Shown here: piece after piece, positions 7,231 to 13,361 of the stretch
How positions within the stretch are numbered: the stretch's first letter is position 1
Layout of the letters: each line of letters begins with the position of its first letter
IMG/VR virus record: IMGVR_UViG_3300030012_002413
Span: 1-30,785 of that record
Length of the DNA: 30,785 nucleotides
Direction: 5' to 3' (one strand)
Source: a virus
Notes under the pieces: model-generated
The model's input: only the letters and a program-made list of their open reading frames with translations
Told to the model about the DNA's origin: nothing
Databases searched by the model: none
Position numbers and translations under genes: made by a program

Positions 7231-7407
7231 TTATTCGCCAGAGTCCAAATATTGCTCAAAATCATTGTAGCCAGTCACAGCATATAAAACGTCTTCCATC
7301 GTCTCCAATTTCCAACCGTTAATTTTAGTAACCACTTGCAGTGTCTGCTCGGAGGATAGTTCGTTGTGGATAAGACAATCCCAAGCCTCTTCTTTTGTAA
7401 AAGTCAT
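7231..7407 (-). CDS. Small acidic hypothetical protein (58 aa)
   Basis: A 58-residue acidic protein, MTFTKEEAWDCLIHNELSSE through YNDFEQYLDSGE. It looks helical and could be a small interaction or DNA-mimic-like protein, but that is speculation from charge alone. It fits between the 91-residue gene (stop 7429) and the 103-residue gene (start 7210) with no conflicting frame. The leader CCTTAAAAACAA before ATG is A-rich and lacks a Shine-Dalgarno, like its neighbours. I do not recognise the family. Confidence 0.68.
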   Translation of the reverse strand: MTFTKEEAWDCLIHNELSSEQTLQVVTKINGWKLETMEDVLYAVTGYNDFEQYLDSGE

Positions 7408-7428
7408 TTGTTTTTAAGGTAAGGATTT

Positions 7429-7704
7429 CTAGGCAACGGAAAGCAGATTGTCAAAGAACTCTTGCGGCATCTCCTTGGCTCTCTTTGCTCTCTCAGCGGA
7501 GAACGTATCGCGCAGCCATTTGTTGATGTGTCGGGTAGTTGTTTGGCTCCACTTCTTGCTAGTGCGTGCGAGGGCGCAACCGTTATTCTCAGCAGCCAAG
7601 GAAAAGATACGAGCGGCCACTGGCGTTTCGTAGCTGACAAGCACAAGAGTCCCATCCTCAAGGATGATTTCGGTCATATTCGATGCAATGTTTTTTACTT
7701 TCAT
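7429..7704 (-). CDS. Small phage protein of a widespread type (91 aa)
   Basis: A 91-residue protein, MKVKNIASNMTEIILEDGTLVLVSYETPVAA followed by WSQTTTRHINKWLRDTF and a C-terminal PQEFFDNLLSVA. A small beta-sheet start (two strands around EIILEDGTLVLVSY), a TTTRHINKWL block and a PQEF…NLL end recur in my memory of many small phage and single-stranded-phage proteins of unknown function, so I think it belongs to a real family, but I cannot name its role. The leader AAAACAAACAAAGAACC matches the one before the gene at 7210. An 81-base gap containing a possible shared element (7752-7777) precedes it. Confidence 0.78.
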   Translation of the reverse strand: MKVKNIASNMTEIILEDGTLVLVSYETPVAARIFSLAAENNGCALARTSKKWSQTTTRHINKWLRDTFSAERAKRAKEMPQEFFDNLLSVA

Positions 7705-7785
7705 GGTTCTTTGTTTGTTTTAGTCGGAGTCATTTAATCGCTCCCCGCTCCCTACTAGACTAAGCTAATAAAGAGACGGGAGGAA

Positions 7786-7986
7786 TCACTTGTAAACCGT
7801 CTTTCCTTCCTGAAAGAGAACCTTGCTTGTTTGGTGTAACTTGTCGCAATAGCTCAGAGCCTCCTCGAAGTGATTCTTGAGGGTTTCGGTTGTGTCCTCA
7901 TCGGTGGTGAGAAAAGGACAAGCGGCAACTTCAACGGTAATTTTGAAGGATCGACTGGTAGTGGTGTTGGTGTTCTTTGTTTTCAT
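7786..7986 (-). CDS. Small hypothetical protein (66 aa)
   Basis: A 66-residue protein, MKTKNTNTTTSRSFKITVEVAACPFLTTDEDTTETLKNHFEEALSYCDK. It has a predicted strand (FKITVEVAAC) and a helix with two Cys. It is unrecognised. The first five residues, MKTKN, are shared with the gene at 8303, and MKTK with that at 6327. The 32-base leader is almost all A and C (for example ACCACCAAGAACCACACC), with no SD. This suggests unstructured-leader initiation. It lies between the 94- and 91-residue early genes. Confidence 0.7.
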   Translation of the reverse strand: MKTKNTNTTTSRSFKITVEVAACPFLTTDEDTTETLKNHFEEALSYCDKLHQTSKVLFQEGKTVYK

Positions 7987-8018
7987 TTGGTCTGTGTGGT
8001 GTGGTTCTTGGTGGTTGG

Positions 8019-8303
8019 TTATTTGGTGGCGTAGTTGGATTCGTAAAGCTCCACGGTCTTTCTTGCGATGGCATCCACTAGATCACGGCGCTTCTGGAGA
8101 TCATCTTTGATAGAGGCAGGGTCCCAAGTGTCTTGCACTGGACCGATTACTTCATCGGCGAGATCATAGATATTATGTCGGTCCTGTACTTCTCGGACTA
8201 CGAACCGACCAGCGGTGGCTAATTCTCTGACAGATATTCCTGTCCAGTTTTTATGGGCTAGACAAAGATCAATTTGCTCTTCTTGTGTGTTCTTTGTTTT
8301 CAT
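8019..8303 (-). CDS. Hypothetical early protein (94 aa)
   Basis: A 94-residue protein, MKTKNTQEEQIDLCLAHKNWTGISVRELATAGRFVVREVQDRHNIYDLADEVIGPVQ…, mostly helical with a mixed-charge C-terminus (DDLQKRRDLVDAIARKTVELYESNYATK). I do not recognise a family and see no catalytic or membrane motif. It shares the MKTKN start with the next gene. The 20-base leader (TCACCAATCACCACACACCA) is A/C-rich and has no SD. It is the second gene of the early run after the noncoding region, a place where T7-like phages put host-takeover proteins. Confidence 0.72.
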   Translation of the reverse strand: MKTKNTQEEQIDLCLAHKNWTGISVRELATAGRFVVREVQDRHNIYDLADEVIGPVQDTWDPASIKDDLQKRRDLVDAIARKTVELYESNYATK

Positions 8304-8323
8304 TGGTGTGTGGTGATTGGTGA

Positions 8324-8521
8324 TTACTGATGAGCGTTGAGTGCCTCGCGTGCTTCAATGCGTTTATCCATTGCTTCCCAAGCTGCCTCGCGGTGCTTTA
8401 GGTTTTCCATAGAGTCCTTGATGTAGATAACACCGAAGGCAACTGTGAGGATAAGGAAAGCAACGGCTGCTACATTGTAAGCAATATCGCTTGAAGTCTT
8501 TTGTGTGTATTGTTTTTGCAT
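8324..8521 (-). CDS. Small single-TM membrane protein, first early gene
   Basis: A 65-residue protein with one clear transmembrane helix (about residues 15-34, NVAAVAFLILTVAFGVIYI), a short N-terminus with QKTSSD and a charged C-terminal helix (DSMENLKHREAAWEAMDKRIEAREALN) that may form a coiled coil. It is unrecognised. It is the first gene after the noncoding region, and a host-type promoter candidate (8532-8559) would start RNA within a few bases of its ATG. The message would then be leaderless or nearly so, or that promoter is not the one used. The bases before the ATG (CCGCCTCGTC) show no SD. Confidence 0.72.
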   Translation of the reverse strand: MQKQYTQKTSSDIAYNVAAVAFLILTVAFGVIYIKDSMENLKHREAAWEAMDKRIEAREALNAHQ

Positions 8522-8927
8522 GACGAGGCGGAAAATACATAAGTGTTATCATAGGTCAACCCCTAAATGAAAAAAAAATCAAAAACGCAAGGAGAGAGAA
8601 AAAGACATGCCCTTACCTAAAAAACTTAGGCGAGGCTAAACCTGGCAAGAGAACAACCCACAATCGACCTTCCCTAGCATCTATTGTGCTACGGCATGAC
8701 CTAGCCTGTAGATCTTTGATAGGGAGGGGCTGTCAATCAAGAGACAATCCGCTGCCAGAATGCGTTCCGGGGGTGCCCTCGGGGGGATTTTGGCTCGCCG
8801 CTATATACGTATACCCCTTCAGATATTTATACCAAATTTGAAAAGAGGGGCACCAATAGACTCACAAGTGGGTTGCCTGTGGTGTTCTAGTGGAAGCGAG
8901 CCTATTAGTGCCCTCTCTGGTTCTCCA
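8522..8927. other. Noncoding early control region (406 bp)
   Basis: No credible gene on either strand; short open frames here have no coding character. On the minus strand I see a TTGACC/TATTTT promoter candidate (8532-8559), a perfect TTGACA hexamer near 8731-8736 without a good -10 partner, and a TATAAATAT box near 8822-8830 with only a weak TTGGTG 19 bases upstream. A perfect 10-bp palindrome, tatacgtata, lies at 8804-8813. The region separates the virion and terminase side from the early genes, so it probably holds the host-polymerase promoters and may include part of the terminal repeat (inference). Confidence 0.55.
8532..8559 (-). promoter_or_regulatory. Candidate host sigma70-type early promoter
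   Basis: The minus strand reads TTGACC, 16 bases, then TATTTT, with TATG just before the -10. That is five of six and four of six consensus positions. It faces the first early gene, which begins 11 bases after the -10. No other strong pair lies as close to the early operon, so it is a reasonable early promoter, but it is called by eye. Confidence 0.5.
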
Positions 8928-9119
8928 TCAGTCCTTCTTGGAAGGCACCAAGTTAATCCCAGCGTTTAGCTTAGGGGGCATTGGGCGCACTTCCAGATCT
9001 ACAGCGATGTCTTTTGGGGGATCTGTGAGGGGCACTGGAAAAGAGCCACCGAGATCCAGGGTTGAGCAAGAGGACACAAGAAGTGATCCCATTGCGAGCA
9101 TTGTTAGTTTTTGTTTCAT
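8928..9119 (-). CDS. Small outer-membrane-type lipoprotein
   Basis: A 63-residue predicted lipoprotein. MKQKLTMLAMGSLLVSSC is a typical lipoprotein signal peptide with lipobox LVSSC (Cys18), and the mature part is short and proline-rich (FPVPLTDPPKDIAVDLEVRPMPPKL). Length, lipobox and proline content match outer-membrane spanins (Rz1-like), but no inner-membrane partner is adjacent, so a surface-exclusion or other lipoprotein role is possible. It starts right after the U tract of the 9125-9197 terminator, so it would be expressed only by readthrough or from an unseen promoter. A second lipoprotein gene lies at 25680. Lipoproteins of this type argue for a Gram-negative host. Confidence 0.75.
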   Translation of the reverse strand: MKQKLTMLAMGSLLVSSCSTLDLGGSFPVPLTDPPKDIAVDLEVRPMPPKLNAGINLVPSKKD

Positions 9120-9124
9120 GGAGT

Positions 9125-9197
9125 AAAAAAGGACTCCCTAAGTTTTCACTACAGGGAAAAACAAAGAAAACCTGCAATGAAGGGACCTAGGGAGTCC
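9125..9197 (-). terminator. Intrinsic terminator after the lysine-rich gene pair
   Basis: On the minus strand GGACTCCCTA (9197-9188) pairs perfectly with TAGGGAGTCC (9140-9131), followed directly by TTTTTT (9130-9125). The 47-base loop holds a nested inverted repeat, gttttc (9142-9147) and gaaaac (9166-9171), which could extend the fold. The T run right after the stem is the classic Rho-independent layout. It ends the transcript from the promoters at 9791-9847. Confidence 0.8.
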
Positions 9198-9246
9198 GTT
9201 GTGTATGAGTGCTATTTAGCAGCAAAGAGTCACGGGTCAATACCCA

Positions 9247-9408
9247 TTAATATTTCTTTTTAGCTGTCTTCTTTTTAGCAGCTTTCTTTTTCTTCTTAGG
9301 AAACCCAGCTTTCATATTTGCATATGCTTTATCGCTTATAGTTGATTTCTTTTTAGATCTGCTAATGCCTAGCTTGCGGCGCTTGTTGATGTTCTCGTAG
9401 AGGCTCAT
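9247..9408 (-). CDS. Small lysine-rich protein (53 aa)
   Basis: A 53-residue very basic protein. It begins MSLYENINKRRKLGISRSKKK, has a short core (STISDKAYANMKAGFP) and ends with a lysine/alanine tail rich in KKK and AKKK blocks, like a histone H1 tail. The core and start resemble small proteins I recall from marine podovirus and myovirus genomes with no assigned function. Its composition suggests DNA or RNA binding, or a packaged condensing protein (inference). It is the second gene of a unit that starts at the SP6-like promoters and ends at the terminator 50 bases below. The leader TAAATAAC has no SD. Confidence 0.8.
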   Translation of the reverse strand: MSLYENINKRRKLGISRSKKKSTISDKAYANMKAGFPKKKKKAAKKKTAKKKY

Positions 9409-9423
9409 GTTATTTAGTTGTTG

Positions 9424-9696
9424 TTACCATTTTACTTTGTTTGCCCAATAGGCTGCTGAGAGTTTTCCTCTGGCTATGTTTTTTGCATGTCGAGCCTTGA
9501 AGCTTTTTCTTCTGGCTTTCTCTGCTGGAGTCTTTGGGTTTTTACCGGCACCACTGACACCCTTTTGGCCAAACCTGATTAGTTTCACCTTGGATCCTGA
9601 TTTGGCTAGGACAGCATGTGACTTAGTCTTGTGTCCTGGAGTTCTTTTTGGTTTGTTGTATCCAGAAAACTTCTCTCCTGATCGTTCAATAGCCAT
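9424..9696 (-). CDS. Lysine-rich basic protein (90 aa), marine phage type
   Basis: A 90-residue basic protein, MAIERSGEKFSGYNKPKRTP with an internal KNPKTPAEKARRKSFKARHAKN block and C-terminal SAAYWANKVKW. This pattern is familiar from marine phage genomes as a conserved protein of unknown function. Its charge and the repeated Lys-Pro and Lys-Ala elements suggest nucleic-acid binding, with a small folded C-terminal segment around FKARHAKNIARGKLSAAYW. It is the first gene after the tandem SP6-like promoters (start sites at 9830 and 9794), so it is likely among the strongest phage-polymerase transcripts. There is no SD (ACAACATCAATC before ATG). Confidence 0.82.
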   Translation of the reverse strand: MAIERSGEKFSGYNKPKRTPGHKTKSHAVLAKSGSKVKLIRFGQKGVSGAGKNPKTPAEKARRKSFKARHAKNIARGKLSAAYWANKVKW

Positions 9697-9790
9697 GATT
9701 GATGTTGTCTCTATTGGTTGGCAAAAAGTCCCTTCACTATGGGAGTAGTGTGTGGTTGATATTTAAGTAGGGTATTTGTGCTTGGTTTGT

Positions 9791-9811
9791 CTTCTATAGG
9801 ATCACCTATAA
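9791..9811 (-). promoter_or_regulatory. SP6-like phage RNA polymerase promoter P1
   Basis: The minus strand reads AGGTGATCCTATAGAAG, matching 15 of 17 positions of the SP6 promoter core AGGTGACACTATAGAAG. The differences are TC for CA in the middle. The start site would be the G at 9794, with the RNA running into the 90-residue basic gene. The recognition core itself is palindromic (CTATAGG-ATCA-CCTATA), which is not a feature of SP6. Confidence 0.75.
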
Positions 9812-9826
9812 GCACTTGGTTTGTGA

Positions 9827-9847
9827 ATACTATAGGATCACCTATAG
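9827..9847 (-). promoter_or_regulatory. SP6-like phage RNA polymerase promoter P2
   Basis: A second copy 36 bases upstream of P1: AGGTGATCCTATAGTAT, sharing the 14-base AGGTGATCCTATAG core with P1 and 13 of 17 positions with SP6. The start would be the G at 9830. Here the palindrome CTATAGG-ATCA-CCTATAG is perfect over seven base pairs. After the start, CACAAACCAAGTGC parallels P1's GACAAACCAAGCAC, so the whole unit looks duplicated. Confidence 0.72.
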
Positions 9848-9963
9848 GGTATAAATAATACAAACTAAACCAAGTCTCTCTCCCTTTCTTTTATTTGTAT
9901 TTATTAGTAATGGTTTGTTCTCTATTACCTATGGTTTGTGATTACCATTTCCCCTCTCGATAA

Positions 9964-9981
9964 CTAATAGTGTACCTATAG
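9964..9981 (-). promoter_or_regulatory. Degenerate third promoter-like copy
   Basis: The minus strand reads TATAGGTACACTATTAG, the same length as P1 and P2 from TATAGGT to the final G. It keeps TATAGGT and CAC-TAT elements but shifts one base inside. It may be a weak promoter or a decayed copy. Confidence 0.4.
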
Positions 9982-10033
9982 GGGGCCTTATCGACGGCAC
10001 CGTATATGGCAACAGGGGAATGTAATTTTATTT

Positions 10034-10351
10034 TTACTCTTTTTGTTTAAGATAAGAAAGGTGTTCTCTCTTAAAGGTAGGCACAACTAGGTTCTCTACA
10101 GCTCTGACTAGAGCTTCCTCTAGGTTCTCATTGTCGATTAGGTAACCTAGACCACTGAGGGCAAAACAAGCATGCACTACTTCATGGAGAATAGTGTCTA
10201 AAGTGTCTTCTTCACTGAGGTTCTTTCTTATGTGGATTGTTCTTTTTTCAAAGTGTAGGACCCCAAAGTCATCCATTTGTCTGTATTCAATGGAGAACTT
10301 ATGGCCCCCAATCATCACCTCAGTGGGTCTATATTTGGGTTGTTTTGCCAT
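10034..10351 (-). CDS. Small HExxH metallopeptidase-like protein
   Basis: A 105-residue protein with the zinc-peptidase motif HEVVH (residues 56-60, in LDTILHEVVHACFALSG) followed by a Glu-rich helix (NLEEALVRAVENLVV) that could supply a third ligand. The N-terminal half is a small beta-sheet (EVMIGGHKFSIEYRQMDDFGVLHFEKRTIHIRK), as in short minimal gluzincin-like domains seen in phages and IrrE/SprT-like proteins. Substrate is unknown. It lies just after the large terminase and before the promoter region, near where T7 has small genes at its right end. The start codon sits in AATACGACTCATTATGG, a near copy of a T7 promoter. The motif is clear; activity is inferred. Confidence 0.8.
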   Translation of the reverse strand: MAKQPKYRPTEVMIGGHKFSIEYRQMDDFGVLHFEKRTIHIRKNLSEEDTLDTILHEVVHACFALSGLGYLIDNENLEEALVRAVENLVVPTFKREHLSYLKQKE

Positions 10352-10406
10352 AATGAGTCGTATTTAGATTCTGAGAGGGTTTAGGTGTGTTCTGGTGTGC
10401 TGACCC

Positions 10407-12077
10407 TCAGAGCCAGCTAGGACCGCTCACAGAGGATCCTCGGGACTTATAGAAGCTATCTTGGAACCTTTGTAGTTCTTCTCTAAGTAGATCTTCTTTT
10501 CTGTCTTCCATCTTTTGGGAGGCATCTTGTGCCATTTGTTCTGTCCAGTAGGCAATGGCTATACTGAGGGCATCCAGTCTGTCATCGTGTGTAATGGCTC
10601 CTCGGTCTCTTGTGAGTCTACTTAGTTGGTAGATTAGCTGGTATTTGAGGGAGGATTCGTTTGGATAGTCTTGAGCTGTCCTGAAGTCGTTCTTGATGAC
10701 CTCTGGGTCTATGATGAGCTTGTGTCCTGCCATCACGGGTTCCAGGGTATCTATGATCCTGCGTTCCTTTTGGGTGCTGTGACGGACTTCTTCGATGGTG
10801 CAAGGGTGAACCTTTGTGAGTATGGGCTTTATTAGCTCCACAAACATACCATCACCAAAGTTACTCTCCACAATGATTGTATTTACATTGTGTTCTTTTG
10901 CCAACACACAGAGATACTTGAGGGTTTCTTCACTGTATCCCCCTTGTAGTCCCCCAGCGGCAGGAACGTAGAGGAATCCGTTGAGCATCTTACAGACTGC
11001 ATATCCTGTTTCGTCCTTTCCTCGTCCTGCTGGGTCAATACTGAGGACACTACCAGTAAACGGGATGTGGTCCCCAAGAACCTTAAAAGGCCTGTGGAAG
11101 CGATCACCAGTCATCCCTACGTTGGGAACCGCTGAGTCCCATTCGAGGGACGGATCGTTTGCCCACACAACCTTTTCGGGTGCTACCTCGTCGTCAATGC
11201 TCATCACAAGGAGGTCATTGATCTTCAACGGGTATTTCTCTACGTCTGACAGCTTGGAATCCAGCATGAACTGGAGGGCGAACCCAGCAGACCCGTAAGA
11301 AACCTTTCGGTCAGCCAGGTCTATGTCAGAGAAACGTAGGGGTTCTGTGGTTTTGTTTTCTTTTTCGGTGCTTACACAGAGCTGACTGATGTTGTCGTTG
11401 TAGGTCAGGTTGTTTTTGCTCTGTGTGACGTATTGAGCGGGCCATATTTTTGTATCGTAGCCTCGTTCTTGTAGTGATCTGTAGAGTGTGTCCTCGCACT
11501 GTGGGGTTCCTAGAAAGAGTATCTTGGATTCCTTGTTTGGTTTGATGATAGCGTCGAACTCCTTGACTTGTTCGCCAAGCTTGTCGCGCATCATTTGTGT
11601 TGCTGAGTTATTTGGAACCTCTACGTCATCAGCAACGATTATGTCTGCTCGGGAGCCTGTTAGTTGAGACGTAATTCCAAGGGACTTGACGGAGGGGGCA
11701 TGACTTGCTGGAGCTGGTCCAACGTCAAAGGAGATTTTGGAGAACCGTTGTTTATCTCCGGGAGCAAGATGTTGGAGAAATGGAGCTTCGTGGATGAGTC
11801 TAAGTGTGAATGTGCTGAAATCATCTGCTCGAGTTTTAGAAGCACTGACAACAAGAATGTTCTTGCTGGGATCGAGGAGCAACTGGTGAACGACGAAAGC
11901 ACTGCAAATCCAAGACTTACCAACTCCTCGAAATCCTTGGATGACAGCTCGTTTTGGTCCGTGCTGCATGTAGTCTGCGATTTCATATTGGATAGGTGTT
12001 GGTTGAGGTAGGTTTAGTTGTTTCCAGACTAGGAATAGAAAGTTTCGGAAGTCCTTGATTTCTTCAGGTAGGTCCAA
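10407..12077 (-). CDS. T7 gp19-like large terminase (DNA packaging ATPase-nuclease)
   Basis: A 556-residue packaging motor protein. Walker A is GFRGVGKSW (residues 48-56; T7 has FRGIGKSF), Walker B is ADIIVADDVE (144-153), and the nuclease carries VLSIDPAGRGKDETG and a C-terminal HDDRLDALSIA. It cuts concatemers and pumps DNA into the prohead through the portal. No ATG is available; the TTG at 12077 gives MDLPEEIKDFRNFLFLVWKQLNLP, which aligns with the T7 N-terminus. The preceding bases (AATAACAAAACCCC) are typical of the A/C leaders here. It starts 17 bases after the small terminase stop. Identity is firm; the start is less certain. Confidence 0.97.
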   Translation of the reverse strand: MDLPEEIKDFRNFLFLVWKQLNLPQPTPIQYEIADYMQHGPKRAVIQGFRGVGKSWICSAFVVHQLLLDPSKNILVVSASKTRADDFSTFTLRLIHEAPFLQHLAPGDKQRFSKISFDVGPAPASHAPSVKSLGITSQLTGSRADIIVADDVEVPNNSATQMMRDKLGEQVKEFDAIIKPNKESKILFLGTPQCEDTLYRSLQERGYDTKIWPAQYVTQSKNNLTYNDNISQLCVSTEKENKTTEPLRFSDIDLADRKVSYGSAGFALQFMLDSKLSDVEKYPLKINDLLVMSIDDEVAPEKVVWANDPSLEWDSAVPNVGMTGDRFHRPFKVLGDHIPFTGSVLSIDPAGRGKDETGYAVCKMLNGFLYVPAAGGLQGGYSEETLKYLCVLAKEHNVNTIIVESNFGDGMFVELIKPILTKVHPCTIEEVRHSTQKERRIIDTLEPVMAGHKLIIDPEVIKNDFRTAQDYPNESSLKYQLIYQLSRLTRDRGAITHDDRLDALSIAIAYWTEQMAQDASQKMEDRKEDLLREELQRFQDSFYKSRGSSVSGPSWL

Positions 12078-12094
12078 GGGTCTATGGGGTTTTG

Positions 12095-12325
12095 TTATTC
12101 GCCCACCACTTTATCTACTCCATCCTCGTTAAATGGAAGAATCTTACACAACTCTTCTAGGGGACTCTCAGCAGAAGCCATAGCACTGATGCCGTTGTCT
12201 TTGAGGAGCTGACGGGCTGCACTGAGGTCTGCTGGAGCTGCTTCACCACTTTGGATTCTCAGTATGAATTCATCAATGAGTATATCCTGGAGTTGCTGAA
12301 GCTTGTCTTGTGTTGGTTTGCTCAT
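12095..12325 (-). CDS. T7 gp18-like small terminase subunit
   Basis: A 76-residue acidic helical protein (MSKPTQDKLQQLQDILIDEFILRIQSGEAAPADLSAARQLLKDNGIS…), matching the size and pattern of T7 gp18 (89 residues), which recognises the concatemer and loads the large terminase. The conserved feature is the helix-turn region APADLSAARQLLKDNGI. It overlaps the holin stop as ATGA and is followed directly by the large terminase, as in T7. Unlike T7, no spanin genes lie between gp18 and gp19; a spanin-like pair is instead found near the capsid gene. Confidence 0.9.
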   Translation of the reverse strand: MSKPTQDKLQQLQDILIDEFILRIQSGEAAPADLSAARQLLKDNGISAMASAESPLEELCKILPFNEDGVDKVVGE

Positions 12326-12477
12326 TCTTTTTTGAGTTCTTTAAATATCTTTACGCCTAAATAGAACAGAGTTGTAGCGCCCACAGCAATAGCCACCATG
12401 TTGTTGATGTCGCTAAGGGTGATTGTTCCTAGTAGTCCTGTGATGCCTACTGCGGACGGAAGGTGCTCGGAGTTCAT
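12322..12477 (-). CDS. T7 gp17.5-like holin
   Basis: A 51-residue holin candidate. It has one hydrophobic helix (about residues 24-42, NNMVAIAVGATTLFYLGVKIF) and a short basic C-terminus (KELKKE), typical of class II holins such as gp17.5 in the same position between the fibre and the small terminase. I start it at ATG 12477, eight bases after the fibre stop with leader TAATAAAACCC, rather than at the upstream in-frame start at 12516, which would overlap the fibre gene. The stop overlaps the small terminase start as ATGA. Confidence 0.82.
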   Translation of the reverse strand: MNSEHLPSAVGITGLLGTITLSDINNMVAIAVGATTLFYLGVKIFKELKKE

Positions 12478-12485
12478 GGGTTTTA

Positions 12486-13343
12486 TTAGGCGTAAGCTCG
12501 GAAAACTAACCCCCACTTAGAGGTGTTAATAGTTGCCAATGTTCCACTAGCTGATGACTTATCGAGAACATAAATATCATTTTCTCTTCTAAACTCTATC
12601 TTAGCAGATGTAGCCCAAACAGCTATGTTGTTGGTTCCTGTTGCATTAAGGAACAATTGAACCTCATCGTTTACGGAATACCCAAGTTCTGAGCTAGTGC
12701 ATTTAAGAACTACGAAAAACAATTTAGGAGAAACAGATAAGCCATGAGCTAATCCTGTGTCTGTGTCTACTGCTGGAATTGATTGTATTGAGCTTTCAAA
12801 GCTGTTTGAGAAAGCACCTGCTGCTCCTGCTGCTCCTGCTGCACCATCAGAAATAACAAAAGATTTATCTGTGCTATCTCCAGCGTCATCTAGTTTTATT
12901 GTAACCGTAGTATCTAAACCAACTTTACTTGTAGTAATCTGGTCAATGCCAACCCCAGTAGCCCCCGCAGGTCCTTGTAGTCCTGAAGCAGTTGCAGATG
13001 CGTTCTCTAAGACCTCTTGTGCAGCATAGACAGCGTGCCTGTAGGACGTATCTAGGTCGCTTTCGGTAATCCTTGAGCCGCTTTGGAAGTCTACTAGTTC
13101 ATCAGTTCCCGTAGACCGATAGATTCTAATCTTGTTAATGCCGTCACTACCAGTGCTAGGTGCAGAGCTAGTTGTAGCCGTAGTTCCATTCACTGTTACC
13201 GTAAGGGCTCCTGTGGTGTAAGTGGTTCCGTTGTTGGTTGACGTAGCGACTTTAAGATGTCCTTGGTTTATGAATTTAACATTAAAGCCTGTGAAGCTGG
13301 TGCCTGTAAGACCAGATGTGTATTCTTGATAGCTGTTAGCCAT
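12486..13343 (-). CDS. T7 gp17-like tail fibre with collagen-like repeats
   Basis: A 285-residue fibre protein. The N-terminus (MANSYQEYTSGLTGTSFTGFNVKFINQGHLKV…IRIYRSTGTDELVDFQSGSRITESDLDTSYRHAVYAAQEVLEN, residues 1-115) is the gp17 domain that attaches fibres to the tail. Then come collagen-like Gly-x-y stretches (GLQGPAGATGVG and GAAGAAGAAGAF) and a C-terminal domain of about 100 residues. It is much shorter than T7 gp17 (553 residues), so either the receptor-binding part is small or the larger LamG/CBM adhesin at 28810 provides it. It precedes the holin by eight bases. Confidence 0.9.
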   Translation of the reverse strand: MANSYQEYTSGLTGTSFTGFNVKFINQGHLKVATSTNNGTTYTTGALTVTVNGTTATTSSAPSTGSDGINKIRIYRSTGTDELVDFQSGSRITESDLDTSYRHAVYAAQEVLENASATASGLQGPAGATGVGIDQITTSKVGLDTTVTIKLDDAGDSTDKSFVISDGAAGAAGAAGAFSNSFESSIQSIPAVDTDTGLAHGLSVSPKLFFVVLKCTSSELGYSVNDEVQLFLNATGTNNIAVWATSAKIEFRRENDIYVLDKSSASGTLATINTSKWGLVFRAYA

Positions 13344-13361
13344 TGTATTGTTCTCTAAGGG

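Larger units (their letters stand above)
9697..10033. other. Noncoding promoter region with repeated elements (337 bp)
   Basis: No gene is visible. The minus strand carries several related elements: two close copies with TATAGGTGATCCTATAG (9794-9810 and 9830-9846), a degenerate one at 9964-9981 (TATAGGTACACTATTAG) and a shorter one at 9912-9934. The heptamer ggtttgt recurs at 9784, 9818, 9912 and 9933. The rest is A/T-rich. The region lies between the terminase side and the basic-protein genes, where T7-like phages have their terminal repeats, promoters and replication signals. Confidence 0.6.

Noticed and set aside
8760-9126. Plus-strand small frames over the early control region
   Set aside because: No homology, no leader, and opposite in direction to every gene.
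10352-10406. Imperfect inverted repeat (CTGAGGG and CCCTCTCAG) as a terminator after the large terminase
   Set aside because: No U-rich tract follows the stem, so termination is not supported.
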